A DNA stretch of 53,307 bases from Zygnema cylindricum (lineage: Eukaryota > Streptophyta > Zygnematophyceae > Zygnematales > Zygnemataceae), in contig JBBHKE010003047.1 of NCBI GenBank assembly GCA_037447655.1, positions 1 through 53,307 on the forward strand, in the 5' to 3' direction. The first letter of the stretch is position 1. Every line of letters starts with the position of its first letter. Below, piece after piece: positions 14,935 through 26,579 of this stretch. The translations under genes and the position numbers were made by a program. The notes beneath the pieces were generated by a model. The model was not told the DNA's origin and searched no databases. It saw nothing but the letters and a program-made list of their open reading frames with translations.

Positions 14935-15885
14935 AAATAATTGAAATATAATATCATGTGTAAATTATATTTATTATATATATAGTTGGTTTCTGGACTT
15001 GTTTTCTGTCCCCCCCCTCTCTCTCTCTTGCTCTCTCTCTATACACTACAGTACATATATACATATATATTCAGTTAAAAAGATAAAGGTTTATGAGCAC
15101 TAACACTACATATTAACTTTACAAAAAAAAGCTTAGAAATTTTACAAAAAAAATTACATCAATTTAAGATACGTCACTCGGATACTTTAGCGCAGATTTT
15201 TATTTAAAGTCTTAAATAGCCTTCACATGCGAAAAAGTTTTGAAAATTTATTACAACCGTTTACAAAATATTGCAAAAATACTTCACATCCTTCTAAAAA
15301 TCATTGTTGAAATATTGTTTGTTGTTCTTTTTTTTGGTGAAACAAGACCATCCAAACCTTCAATTTTCATTTTGATCTTCTATATGAAAAAAAATAAGAA
15401 ATGCGTTGCATAAAATTTAAAAAGTATAAGTTGAAATATAAGTTTTCTCACCTTTAAAGAATTTCCGGGCAAGATTTGCGTCCCGGTTAAAAATTTTGAT
15501 AACTTTTTTTGGTCGATTGCTGCAAAGGAGCATTAAAAGCTGATGGGCAAAAGATACCCTAAAATACCCCTCCCCCCCCCCCCCCCCAAAAAAAGGAGGA
15601 GCAAAAGTTAAAATGAGAAAAAAGTTAAAATGAAAAAAAGTTAAGAAAAAGTTAAAATGAGGAAAAGGTTAAAATTAAAAAAGTGATTAAAATATTTGGT
15701 TGCATATTTGTTTCCTGTTTTGAGTAATCGAGAGGAAAAAAATGAATAGAAATAAAAATAAGGATTGAAACAAACAATATGTGCATATGAATACGCATGT
15801 ATACATATAGACATGTATTATATATATATAAAAAAAAACTAAATAATAATAAATGCATAAATAAAATTGGACAACATAAATTCAC
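14935..15885. other. AT-rich interval, probable intron if the flanking exons belong together
   Basis: AT-rich sequence with a CT microsatellite (about 15008-15040), a run of 16 C followed by 7 A (15572-15594), and GTTAAAATGAG-type repeats at 15607-15680. No convincing exon was found. Direct joining of the exon at 15886-16316 to obvious acceptors of the 13.1-14.9 kb exon breaks the frame, so a further exon or a different gene boundary may lie here. Confidence 0.35.
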
Positions 15886-16316
15886 CTGGAATCATAAACT
15901 TGAGTTTCCAATTCGTCCTCAGAATCCGAATTTTCAAAATCATTTTTCTGAGAAAAAGACAAAAGTCCTAAAAAAAGATTTTTTTTCTCCAGAACTCCAA
16001 TGGGAAGCTGAGCCAGAGAGGATCCTAACCAGACACGTGTCTCCTTCCTATTGGCCACATCCTGCCAAAGAAGCCTGTGCAGAACTTCTGCCACGTGGCA
16101 CACCAGATTGTGGTGAGCCACTGAAGTGGGGTTAGGGTTTGAATTGGACTCTGAAGTAGGATCCGGCTTTAGGTTAGGGTTACATTTAGGGTTAAGGTGA
16201 GGGTTAAGATCAGGGTTAGGGTTAGGGTGAGGGTTAGGGTTAGGGTTAATGTTAGGGCTAGGGTTAGGGTTAGGGTTGAATTTTGGAAGGTAAAGGTTTA
16301 GAGAAAGAGGAGCCAT
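15886..16316 (-). CDS. Putative first coding exon with an Asn-Pro repeat encoded by a telomere-like tract
   Basis: On the minus strand an ATG at 16314-16316 (MAPLSLNLYLPKF) opens 143 codons and ends at a good donor, CCAG|GTGAAT (GT at 15884-15885). Residues ~14-50 are Asn-Pro repeats because the (CCCTAA)n tract is read in that frame. The rest has ordinary composition, for example LHRLLWQDVANRKETRVWLG and an acidic end NSDSEDELE. The exon lies upstream of, and on the same strand as, the Glu/Arg-rich exon and may be its 5' exon, but the splice phases do not match directly. No family is recognised. The tract may instead be leader sequence with the real start downstream of it. Confidence 0.4.
16130..16285 (+). 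repeat. Interstitial TTAGGG tract
   Basis: A run of AGGGTT/TTAGGG units (many exact GGGTTA hexamers, with TTTAGG and GTGAGG variants) on the plus strand. The 6-bp unit differs from the degenerate T-rich units at the left end of the window. The position, inside an open frame between unrelated sequences, shows it is interstitial and not a chromosome end. Confidence 0.85.
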
Positions 16317-16960
16317 GGCATTTGATGGTTTCTCCTGATTTCTAAAGTTTCCAGGTGTTCGCACGTGTCAGGTGGAAGAGACACGTGGCATCTCATGAGG
16401 AAGGAGGAAGGTTCAGAAGGAAGCCGTACATGAAGATATGTGTGGAATTACAGTTAACGCCAACTGAAGTTCAATTAGCATTGTCGTACGGTTCTGTACA
16501 ATAAAGTACGTTCGTGTACTGTATGGTATATTGGTATGTTACTATGTTAGGCATATGGGAGCTTTTAGCGTGCGGAAAAGTAGAGAACCTATACAGTATA
16601 TTATGGTGGGTGCTATTTTCGCCTCTTTTTATTTTTGCTATTTTCGCCTCATTTTATTTTGCTATTTTCGCCTTTTACGTAACCTTAGCAGCCTACATAC
16701 ATACCCGTACTAATATTTTGGAAGTCGTACATATAAAGTACAGGAGCTGCAAGAAGCACCAAACAAAACATGAAGATTTCGATGGACTTTTTGCCGCCGT
16801 GGACGGTCGTGAACTCGTAACAAATCTCACCGTACAAATCATACAAGTACCACTTCACGATCTTCCACGTGTAGTTTGTACACGTCACAGCCTGTTGCAT
16901 CATGCCACGTTCAAGAAACCGCCTTTAAATAGACATCATTTTATTCCATAGGTCGTACTC
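16317..16960. other. Spacer upstream of the putative minus-strand gene
   Basis: This probably holds the promoter of the minus-strand gene. A triplicated phrase GCTATTTTCGCCTC/TTTT occurs at 16611-16677. The short ORFs on both strands are not convincing. Confidence 0.35.
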
Positions 16961-16963
16961 ATT

Positions 16964-17558
16964 TGCGTGGTTCACACTTGAAAAATGGGAAAACGGTATG
17001 GTATGGAAACGGTACTTTATTTTGTCCCCCGTGAACTGGCACGTGACGCTAGCCTACGTCAACTAGCGTGTCGTGATACGAGCCACTTGTCCGTATGAAA
17101 AGTAAACGCTTTGCGGACATGATATGTACGAAGCCTTTCAAACCAAAATGTACTGCCACGCAAGCGTTTGTACAGAGCGAAAATAACCGCGAAGGAACTT
17201 ATTTTTTCTTTTTTTCCAACGGTGTTTTTTTTTTTTTTTAACATTAAGTGTTCTCTTATCTGATTGGTCCTTTAGTTTTTATAAGTTTGCGACGAAATGA
17301 ATTTTTAGCTTCATTGTCAGGCTTCGTTTTCGAAATTCTTCAAAACGAAAAGTGCATTCAAACATGATGTCCGATGGCGGGCGGCAGCTGCCGTTTGGTA
17401 TTAGCCGTCAGTTTGACGCAAAAACCGTCTTTGTCCGCCGCTACGCTCAAAACAGTCGCCCCAAATCAATACCGCCACGTTTTGTCATTTATGAAATTTG
17501 GCGTACGGATCCCAAACTTTATGATATCCGTTTTCCCATTTTCAAGTAAAACCACGCA
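16964..17558. mobile_element. TIR element, family A copy 1 (TGCGTGGTTCACACTTG, 3-bp duplication ATT)
   Basis: The left end TGCGTGGTTCACACTTGAAA and the right end ...TTTTCCCATTTTCAAGTAAAACCACGCA are inverted copies. ATT flanks both sides (16961-16963 and 17559-17561). The 595-bp interior has no transposase. It shares over 200 bp of left interior with copies at 21.3 and 23.1 kb. Superfamily is open: 3-bp duplications occur in PIF/Harbinger and CACTA, but neither typical TTA target nor CACTA terminus is present. Confidence 0.75.
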
Positions 17559-17820
17559 ATTGATGAAGGAAATACGTCAAGGTTATATATAAGGTACAAA
17601 GTTTTAATTACAAGATGTAGACATAATAAAACAGTACAAGAAATCATGAATCCTTGCATTCGTACGGTTTGACATTTTACGAAATTTCGTTTATTTTTAA
17701 CTTCGTTGTGGCTTCATTACGGATAAACGTACGGATATTTGTAATGGGGTTCCGAAACGTTTAGACGCACGGTTTGAAAGAATTTGTGGGTTCAAATGGT
17801 TGCCAGAAGGCTCGATTGAA
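17559..17820. other. Short spacer between repeats
   Basis: AT-rich sequence with no recognised feature. Confidence 0.35.
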
Positions 17821-17821
17821 G

Positions 17822-18215
17822 CATAGTTCAAAGTAGGTGAAATGCCCATACAATATCGTTATTGTGTTAAAAACATACAATATGGCCTTAAGACCCATAA
17901 TATTGGTCGCAAAATGAAAAAATGTAACAGGGTTGAGTTGCACGATTGATGAGAATTAAACGTCGCGTCTAAATTTTGAAAAGCATTCGACAAAAATATT
18001 ATTCTGCGAGTTTTGGGTATTTTATTTAAACGTCGATTCAGACGATCGGCGGTGCTGAACAAAAGTAGCAATCTAAGAGATCCATGAAAATCCCATAACA
18101 CAACTTACGATAGACTATCGTCAGGTTGGACGTGTCAGTTGTTGATCAAAGTAGTGACTAGAAGGTCACATGAAAAGCCCATACACAACTTACAATAAAG
18201 GCTTGACAAAAGGCC
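17822..18215. mobile_element. Diverged copy of the CATAGTTC element family
   Basis: GCATAGTTCAAAGTAGGTGAAA at 17822 matches an end of the elements at 46.5-47.3 kb. The interior shares phrases with them (CATACAATATGG, CCCATAACACAACTTACGAT, AGATCCATGAAAA), partly duplicated at 18080 and 18175. The far terminus is not preserved. Confidence 0.55.
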
Positions 18216-18419
18216 TACGATTGAGCCTTCCACGGTATGGATTGAAGCCCACAGAAGTTTCCACGACCGACGGGGGTTGTGAAATTATGGAATTAGTTTG
18301 TTGCAGGATTGTTATCGGTAATAAATGTTGACATACAATGGATAAACAATTGTAACACACTATTCAATTTTGACATTCAAAAATGGTTATTTTTTAGCTT
18401 CAATAGTAAATTTGTGAAT

Positions 18420-18560
18420 GTTGGCATGTTGTAGTAGCGTCGGCATGGCGCAGGGAGGGTGTCGACGCCGACACGGCGCCGGGAAGACGCCGACGCTGAA
18501 AGGGCGTCGGCGCTGGCGACGAGTCCAACACCGAGGCATTCTGGTCACTATCGACGTGAC
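18420..18560. other. GC-rich patch of GACGCCGACGC-type phrases
   Basis: A GC-rich island with short inverted GTCGGC/GCCGAC repeats stands out from its AT-rich surroundings. It directly precedes the LINE fragment and may be part of its 5' region. Confidence 0.3.
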
Positions 18561-18649
18561 AGCCTCGATCGTTGGTTCCAGGTTCAGCATCGAGCGAAGA
18601 GACAGTGTCGTCGTTGGTTTCCATTTATATCTTTTGATATTTTGATTGA

Positions 18650-19265
18650 GTGGTCATCGTATTTTTCGTTATCGGTCAAGCCAAACTTCACATCCTCCAT
18701 CTTCGACCCCTTTATCCCCGACCCCTTTGGCTTTGGAGACGACAACAACTCCCGTACTCAATACGTGGCCTTCTCGAGTTCCATGTCCTGGGTGTTCTCC
18801 TTGGTCGTTCGGGTGAATTTTCTCGGGCTGCGCGTTCTCTTCGACCTTTCACACCCTCTCCCTCTTCAAAGGCAACTGTCGAGGCATTGCGATTGTTGCA
18901 CTCGCCTGTACCTGACGACATCCTCTCATTTGTCGAAGGGCATGACCCTCTTGAATTGTTTGATTGGGATCGTGAAGCCTTTACCAAGGCCCTCATCAAG
19001 TCCCCTCACCTTTCGGGGGGCGGTCCCTCTGGGATGGTTTATGAATTACTTTGTGATATCTTTCCTCTTGAGACCCCACCCCAAGGATTGGACCTCCACT
19101 TTAAGATAGCCTCGGAGATGGCTCGTGGTCACATTCCCCAAAGTGTAGTCCCGCTTCTTTTTGCCACTCGACTTGTGGTTGTTTCTAAGCCTGCTAGGGG
19201 GATTCGTCCAATTGCTATTGGTGAAGTTTTGTACCGGTTGGTGGCTCGTGCTATATGTTGTTTTG
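18650..19265 (+). pseudogene. 5' RT fragment of a LINE-type retrotransposon
   Basis: The frame starting at 18650 reads, from about residue 55, GEFSRAARSLRPF, then DWDREAFTKALIKSPHLSGG, GPSGMVYELL, and finally KPARGIRPIAIGEVLYRLVARAI. The last motif is the start of the RT fingers region (K-P-x-G-x-R-P-I) of non-LTR elements. Sequence resembling the family stops after RAI, before the catalytic Y/FADD box, so it is a truncated relic. It covers the part missing from the LINE fragment at 8.6 kb, possibly the same family. Confidence 0.7.
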
Positions 19266-21005
19266 AAATGTTAGTTTCGTGCACACATGACATTTTATTC
19301 GTACGTAAGGTTGTGTGCGTACTCAATGTGATTTGTAATGCGTGAGTACCCACGAAGTTCAATGTGGAGGTTCGAATGTATTTGCGGATTGGGGGAGAAA
19401 ACGTATGAATTATATTGGAACGTATGGTTTGCGTAAAGAATAAAATGGACGACGGATCGCGAAGCAGTCCGACGTCAGATAATCGATGAGGTTCAAATGG
19501 TACGTCGCACGTACGGAATAAAATGGGACAAGTGGCATGTATGGAAAAAGGACGTCGCCGGTACATAGAATCTTTTGGGACAAGTGTACCTTATTTTTTG
19601 GCAGGCGAATTTATGGTGAAGGACAATACCGGGGTACGAAGAAGATTTGGTCGTTTGACTTCGTTTCGTGAAGTGGACTTTGGGACAACGTGGCGCAACA
19701 TCGATGATGCCGAATTAGTGCTACGGACGGCGGACAAAAGCCGCAGTTATTTTCAAACTGGTGGAGACGCGAAATCGCGTCAATCAAGCAATATTTATTT
19801 TTGGACGTTCCAGATTGTTTGACAAAATTTGAGGAGTTTCGTTGAGTGACTCATCATGAGTCAGCATACAATTTTTTGAGATTGCGTGTACTTGTAAATA
19901 TTTGAAGCAACAATGTTTTGTCTTTATGTGTTTTAGTTAATAGTGTATATTTACTCACTCTTATATATGTCGAATTATTCGGGTATACTAACACTTATAG
20001 AGGTAGCTGTTAGATTGCCTGCGGCAGGTATGCCTCCGTACATTTAGTAGTGAGCCTGAGTGTATGTATTGTAGGACTTAGTCATTTCAGGACTTAGGAA
20101 CTTTTCTGTGCCAGAAACTGTTTATTGACATTTTTGGTAATTATATCCGAGGATTGCTCTCAGACTTGTTGGCGGAATTATCTGAAATTCTGTATGTGTG
20201 TTCCTCTTTGTATTTTTACTATTGTCACAGATTTGTAGACCTATTGTGCGCCTGGCCTGTGTTTTACTTCATTGTGAAGTTGGTCGGTTTTATCAAAGTT
20301 TTGGCAGACTGTTTTTCTGCAATTTTGACTAGATGATGTGATCAACCTGTTAACTATTTTTGTCTAAAACTTTGTAAGGTTATTTTATAGCCTAGAAAAT
20401 ATTTGTGATTGTAGTTTCAGCCTGTTTTGTTATTTATGTAGAATTCTGTGTTGATTCAAAGTAGGCTGTTTTTGGGTAGTCTGTGGTGCTTCCGAGGGTA
20501 AATCCATGGCTGAAAATGGCTATGGACAACACTATCTCCCTCTAAAACACTATCTACTGAAGTACGGCACCAATCAAATTACTGTGTCGTACATAAGAGT
20601 ACAAGTGCTGGTGTACTTTATGTACGGCCATCGTACGACATGGCCAAAATGTCGACACATGTCATCTCCACATTCGTTCATGTAATCCTCGGAGATGCCG
20701 CAATCCAATGTCATTTTGCCACGTGTCATCCTATGTGGCGATGACCGCAAACCGCCAAAATCTTCTTCCGCGATCTCGGCATCCTTTTCGGCCGTCCGAT
20801 CAAAACAAGTTTTCGATCGTAGCCGTCATAAATACGTGTGCGGTATTTGTTTCGTGTTCGAAACAAATGTCGGTATCCGATTCATATACATTAAACCGTA
20901 CTCCGTACTATCTATAACTGTATCTATGAACTACGTATATATTTCTTGTTAAATGATAAAGTCTACGTGTAACTAAATAAATAATTATCAAACCTTATAT
21001 GTCTT
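19266..21005. other. Unassigned spacer
   Basis: No gene is recognised. A 99-codon frame at 19523-19822 has balanced composition but no motif, so it is not called. Around 20000-20540 short recurring phrases (CCTGTTTT, TAGGACTTAG) suggest old repeats. Confidence 0.35.
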
Positions 21006-21009
21006 AATA

Positions 21010-21280
21010 CTAGCCCAAGTCTAAACGGTTAAAGCTACCGGCTATGATTGATTGATGACGGCAGGTACCAGGATCAATTCCTGGGTCCGTCAACTAACTT
21101 TTGGTAAGTCTACCTAATTTACCCCTTGTCTTCTCTAGAGAGCTTAGGCAGCCATGGCTCTAGCTCCCTATCCAGCCTTCAGTGACTACAACAAGTGTGG
21201 GGGCTTGGAGAGGGGAGTTAGAGGCAGATTGCCTCTGCCTTTTTCTATCCTTTTTACAGACCTAGAAAATACACAAATAT
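21010..21280 (+). mobile_element. Possible tRNA-derived SINE
   Basis: TAGCCCAAGTCTAAACGGTT followed by AAAGC resembles a pol III A box, and GGATCAATTCC about 45 bases later resembles a B box (GGTTCRANTCC). The segment does not fold as an intact tRNA. An unrelated ~190-bp body follows. No clear tail or target duplication was identified, so the right limit is approximate; it is cut by a family A element. Confidence 0.5.
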
Positions 21281-21282
21281 CA

Positions 21283-21505
21283 ACAATTTTCGCTCTGTAC
21301 AAATGCTTGCGTGGCAATACATTTTGGCTTGGAAGGCTTCGTACATATCATGTCCGCAAAGCGTTTACTTTTCGTACGGACAAGTGGCTCCTATCACGAC
21401 ACGCTAGTTGACGTAGGCTAGCGTCACGTGCCAGTTCACGGCGGACAAAAAAAAGTACCGTTTCCATACCATACCGTTTTCCCATTTTTCAAGTGTGAAC
21501 CACGC
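21283..21505. mobile_element. Family A copy 2, inverted and truncated at the assembly gap
   Basis: Reverse-complement match to 16964-17190, ending ...CAAGTGTGAACCACGC against the N run. Only one end is present; the other ~370 bp are missing, and the match begins abruptly at the SINE side. Confidence 0.8.
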
Positions 21506-21515
21506 NNNNNNNNNN
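21506..21515. other. Assembly gap (10 N)
   Basis: Ten Ns of unknown real length. The gap abuts the terminal repeat of a family A element, so adjacency of the two sides is not proven. Confidence 1.
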
Positions 21516-23126
21516 CACTGACATGATTTTATGATAGAATACGATGCTGTTTCATGATTTTGACATGAGTGATAAGGTCATCATGAAGGTTTTGGATTAA
21601 AACGGTAAAGAGATTTAGACTTATCACGCTGTGATAAAATTTACTCGATTTGATGTATAGTAACAAAGGTCTATAAATGTTTATCTTATGGCATGTAATT
21701 TACAAGGACCGCGAATCAGTCGTCACCAAGTATTGTAGGCCGACTGACAACAATACATCATGCTACGTGGACTATCACGTGTCGGGAGAATAACGAGCAG
21801 ATTGACGAAATTGGACAAACGGAACAATAACCGCATACCTCGGAAAGTATGGTACGGTCAGCCAAGAAGGGTCGTTGATTGACATCGAATTAACGGACGC
21901 GATATAGAAGGGACCACAAATGACGAAGCACACTTGGACGCTATCAGGTGCATCGTACTACATAACAACAGTCAGCCGGATGTTATGAACCACTGCTGAC
22001 TAAGCGCCAGGAACATTTAATGTACGGTATTCTATTTGTAAATATCTGGAAACAATGATATGTAGTTTAGCTCATTTAAAATAGTGTCGCACTATTCAGA
22101 TTTAGAGAAATGGCAAAATTAGGTTTTGGAAGTACTACTGGAATAGTGAGTACAGTTTTAGTACTTTGTCGTAGCATAAGATAGTATTTTAGTACAGTCA
22201 CTTAAATTAGTGTGACCAGTAGATACTCAGTGTGAGTATATAGGTTAGGACTTAGACAAATTGTGATCATCCTAGTCTTGGGATATTAATCTACTAAGGC
22301 AGTTTTTGTGAATCTGGAGGGTGAATATCTTATGGTTGACTGAATCAATTGAGTTGAATCTTTGTAGATTGATTCTACCCTGTGCTTACTACTGCTATGC
22401 ATACTACTGCTATGCAGAACTTGAGTCTGCATTGATCACGGAGTTGCATTTTGTCACATCTTGAAGCTGGTTGTTGAGTAGGGTACTTGTTTGCTTCTGC
22501 TTTAAATATCTCCTTCCACTACTATTGCTTCTGGGTCTCCTCCTACTACTGTGGTTGTAGAACAACATAACTGAAACTCCAAATAAATAATCAACAATAA
22601 AGGATTAAAATTGAAAGCTAGAAAAACAATTAAAAGAAGAATCACCAATCTATACGAGCACTAGAAACTACTCTATACACATTGCATAAGAGAAAGTGGG
22701 TGGAACCAAAACATAAAACTAGTCCACACTAAACGCCAAAACTAAGAATATCGTCTATGTGGGACTGCCGTACAAAGCCGACATGAGGTTTGGGGAGGGG
22801 TCGCCGCCAAAAGGTTACCGGTTGTGTGGCAGGACATTCTTTTTTAGAGGTCAAGTTTAGTTAGCGGACTGGCCGCCAAATGCTTGCTCATTTGTATGAT
22901 ATTTGTACTTTTTTTATACCTGGAGACATACCCTCATGAGCGCAACCAAAACGATGCATGCGATCATAGATTCTACTTTTTGCGTACTTTGTGTACTGTA
23001 CATTTGCTCCGGATTAGTAAAGCAAAGCTGTTGCCACAAAACAAAAAAACGTTATTGCAAAACTTGATATGGAAAAAACCTTCAAGGTATAAAATGGAAT
23101 TAAAAAGGAAATTGATCATGACAGTT
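21516..23126. other. Unassigned spacer
   Basis: AT-rich sequence with no convincing ORF or RNA. A small direct repeat CTACTGCTATGCA occurs at 22390-22420. Confidence 0.35.
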
Positions 23127-23758
23127 GCATGGTTCACACTTGAAAAAGGAGAAAACGGTATGGTATGAAAACGGTACTTTTTTTTGTCCGCCGTGAACTG
23201 GCACGTGACGCTAGCCTACGTCAACTAGCGTGTCGTGATGCGAGCCACTTGCCCGTACGAAAAAGGAAACGCTTTTCGAACATGATATGTACGAATCCTT
23301 CCAAACTAAAATGTACTGCCACGTAGGCATTTGTACAGACCGAAAATAACCGCGAAGAAACTTTGAACATGTTTTTTTTTTCCATCGGTATTTTTTTATT
23401 TTATTTTACATTACGTTTTCTTTTATGTGATTGGTCCCCTAGATTGTTCATAAGTTTGCGACGAAATGAATTCTTGTACGGTTCACATCCATGCGCTTCG
23501 TTTTGGAAATTATTCAAAAACGAAAAAGTGCATTCCAAACATGATGTTCGATGGTAGAAGGCAATTGCCGTCTGGTTTTAGCAGGTATCGAGTTTTACGC
23601 ATAGAACTGCATCATTTGTGCTCCGCTACGCTCCAAAACGGTCGAAACCAACAGCCCCAACCGTCACCGCAATGTTTTTTGTCATTTTATGATATTTGGC
23701 GTACGGATCTCAAAATTTATGACATCGTTTTCCCATTTTTCCAAGTGTGAACCACGCA
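23127..23758. mobile_element. Family A copy 3, full length, with empty site elsewhere in the window
   Basis: Ends TGCATGGTTCACACTTG and CAAGTGTGAACCACGCA are inverted copies, flanked by AGT on both sides (23124-23126 and 23759-23761); length 632 bp. The surrounding repeat has a second copy at 32.77 kb that reads GATCATGACAATGACTGTTTTGG without the insertion, which confirms both boundaries and the 3-bp duplication. No coding capacity. Confidence 0.85.
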
Positions 23759-24110
23759 AGTGACTCTTTTGGTTGCGTACAGTCACTTACGTAATTTTGT
23801 CAAAAAATGTATGTTTGAAGTACACATTAGTACAAATAAAGCACCGTTGAGTTCAAATTTGACGGTCAATCGGTTGGACAACTTTGACTTTCAAAATATT
23901 GTGTCAACCGTTTAAAATTTTGCCGCGCTTGCAAACTTCGACCATCATAATAAAATTAGCAATTCACATGGCCGACGAACGTTTACGGTAACAAAACCGC
24001 AGCAACCATATGTAAATGAAAGTGTTGCAGACAGTCACTTTTTGTCATTACATGAGCCCCACGGTGAGAGCACTTAGGTAACGTCTCCATGTGCCTAAGC
24101 AAGGTTTTTT
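23759..24110. repeat. Dispersed repeat, copy 1 (partner at 32766-33125)
   Basis: About 340 bp are related to 32766-33125 in the same orientation, including AATGTAYGTTTGAAGTACACAT and GACGGTCAATCG. The repeat continues left of the family A insertion (GAAATTGATCATGACAGT). The far end of each copy carries a TTAGG...CCATGTG motif. Confidence 0.8.
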
Positions 24111-25580
24111 TTGTCGTTTTCTTGTAAACTTAAGAGTCGTACCGCGTAAGTTTCAACCGTACAAAAAAATAGAGAAAATTAAAATTACATTTTGCGTCAT
24201 CATTGAATTTAAGATGTACTACATATTGTTGTTTTGTGTTCTTCGACCCACGGCCACGCCACAAAACGTCATCTTCAAACTTTTCATTAAAACACAAGGA
24301 AGATGTGTTTTAAAACAAATAATTTTAGAAAGACATAGAAACACGTAGTCGCACGTGTAATTTTTTTTCAATAAATTTCAAAATAATTTAAGGGACGACG
24401 AAAAGTGCACGATCCGCTATGTTTTGTCCGTTTGCGTTCGGGTACGACAAAGTAAAGTACACAATTTGTTAGGTTTCATCTGTTTGCCCGTAGTACGGAT
24501 TTTATATTGCCAAGGGTTTGTCAAGCTCGTTTGCTTTTTAGGCACACCTTTATATCATTAAGGATTTCCGGGCCTTTTCTCCCTTGTACGGTCCCAAGAG
24601 TACGGAGGATTGAGTGCACCAAGCTGGATAAGCTCCTTGGATTCTCTAAACTGAGCGGAACACACTTTACTTTGCGCCAACGGAGGCCCAACGACCAAGT
24701 TATTCCGCCTCAAAGATTGCAAGTCCGATACATAGGATCAGTTGCCACGAGCCCTTTTAGAAGGTACTTTGTGGATCGCCACGTAACTTTCCTGATTGTT
24801 GTATAGATTATGGTGTTAGCTGTCCTTAGAATTTTAGTTCAGGTTCAGCCGACTTTTGGTCCATTAATTACCTTAGGTCAAAGTTTGGCACTTCCGTGTC
24901 ATTTTCAGTACTTTGTCTTATAATATTGGACTAAATAATAACTTCCGACCGCGGATCTAGCCGCAGTCAGAAGCATAACTTTTTGCCCTGAGTGCAGTAC
25001 GGATTTATTTGTCATATGTCAGTTAAATTACACTTGCTTGCCTCTAATTCGTTAATATCATAGCTTTGACTTTTGGGCCTAAGATTGGACAAACTTTTGA
25101 TGAATAAGGCACTTGGGGCCGAAGAAGACAGGTTGCTTTTTAGTACTGTCTCCTGTGAAAACCCTCAAAAATTCCAACAAACCTTTTTTGGAGAATCTTT
25201 GTTTGTTTTGACTCTATTGCCATATTGGTTTTAGATCTGTCTTTTGTGGGAATCACAATCCGGGCGGGTAGTTGGCACTATATGCTTTTTGGGTGATTTG
25301 CTGACTATTTGCTGTTTGAAACCGAGAAGAATCTCGTCGGTTCCGAGTTGCGTTCACAAGAGGTTGAAGGAGCTCCATCCCTATTAACGATACTATCAGG
25401 AGAGGGGTCGCCTTTTTCTCATTGTCATCATTGATTATTGGGCTATGTTAAGCTTGCTTCGCTATTTTTCACATTTTCGTTTACATTGAGCGATTCGAAC
25501 ATTGGGCGTCGTCGCTTGTTCGTTGTTTTTTAAATGCACGATGTTTTTGACATATATGATTTAACTGACGTCCAGGCGTC
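24111..25580. other. Unassigned spacer
   Basis: No gene was recognised. ORFs up to 99 codons (24507-24806) lack any motif or codon bias. The sequence runs to the AAACC target site of the copia element. Confidence 0.35.
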
Positions 25581-25585
25581 AAACC

Positions 25586-26461
25586 TGTAAACCTTGATCG
25601 TCCATATTGACTGATCACTTACAGCTAAGCAACCTTAAACTGCCTAAACAACACTATTCACAAAAACCTGATAATTACTTCAAAGTATCTTGACTTCTAA
25701 AGTCTCAACTTTTATCAAACAATATACCTTAGACACATAACCTGTCCCCCTGATATCTATTAAAGACTTCTTGCTTTAAAGAAATCAGATGTCAGACCTT
25801 GAAGTCAATTTATCTTACTAACATTCAGATAATTACTTCCCTTCTAACCATAATAATCTTCTGAAACACTCAGATTATACTTGATCAGATTTATACTTTA
25901 ATATTCACATTCAGACTTACACAGAACACAAAGCAAATGAAATTTCTTTAATATTGATAAGAATGTAAACATACAATGTAAACTAATCTGATGATCTTTC
26001 TGCTTCCTACAATGGTAATTATATACTTCCTAAACTAACACAGTTCTTCTTTGAATATAACGAACTAAGCTACATCGGATTGAAACATTCAAATTTTGCT
26101 TACTAAGAAATTTGAATGATTTTGAAATCAAGAATTTGAATTTCAAAGTTCTTCTGAGTTACATCGAACTTTCTTGGAACTATTTCAAGTTTAAATTTCT
26201 CGCGGTACTTTGTCGTTTCGATTATCTTTTGCAGTTACATCGTACCTTTTAGAATCTGACGTGGCATACTTTTTGAAAGTATCCGACGTGGCATACTTTT
26301 AAAATATTTATTTGACGTGTGAATTTTACGGTGTACCAAAAAGAGTGAATCGTATTTTTACCGATGTTTGTTGGTATATTTTTGTTCCGTGATTTCCGGG
26401 GTAACAATTTGTTACAGCGACGAGAAAAGTTCATCGCTACAGATTGAAGTTAAATCCAATA
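25586..26461 (-). repeat. 3' LTR of the copia element
   Basis: The 876-bp direct repeat ends TGTAAACC on the plus strand side. A polypurine tract lies next to its other end. It contains a small TACAGCGACGA...TCATCGCTACA stem, and a duplicated CGACGTGGCATACTTTT phrase. Confidence 0.95.
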
Positions 26462-26475
26462 CTCCCCTTAACTTC
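26462..26475 (-). other. Polypurine tract of the copia element
   Basis: In element sense GAAGTTAAGGGGAG abuts the 3' LTR. This is the expected position of the plus-strand primer. Confidence 0.7.
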
Positions 26476-26579
26476 TATCTGTGTATTTTCTTAAAAGAAA
26501 TTACTCCCCTAAACTAATTATCCTTGCTATACTTAGTTTTAGCCACTCAAGAGTAATTTGCTTTCTGATCTGCAAAACT

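Noticed and set aside
16130-16285. Chromosome end
   Set aside because: The tract is short, degenerate and flanked by unrelated sequence on both sides.
19523-19822. 99-codon ORF as a gene
   Set aside because: No motif, no context; length is within chance for this sequence.
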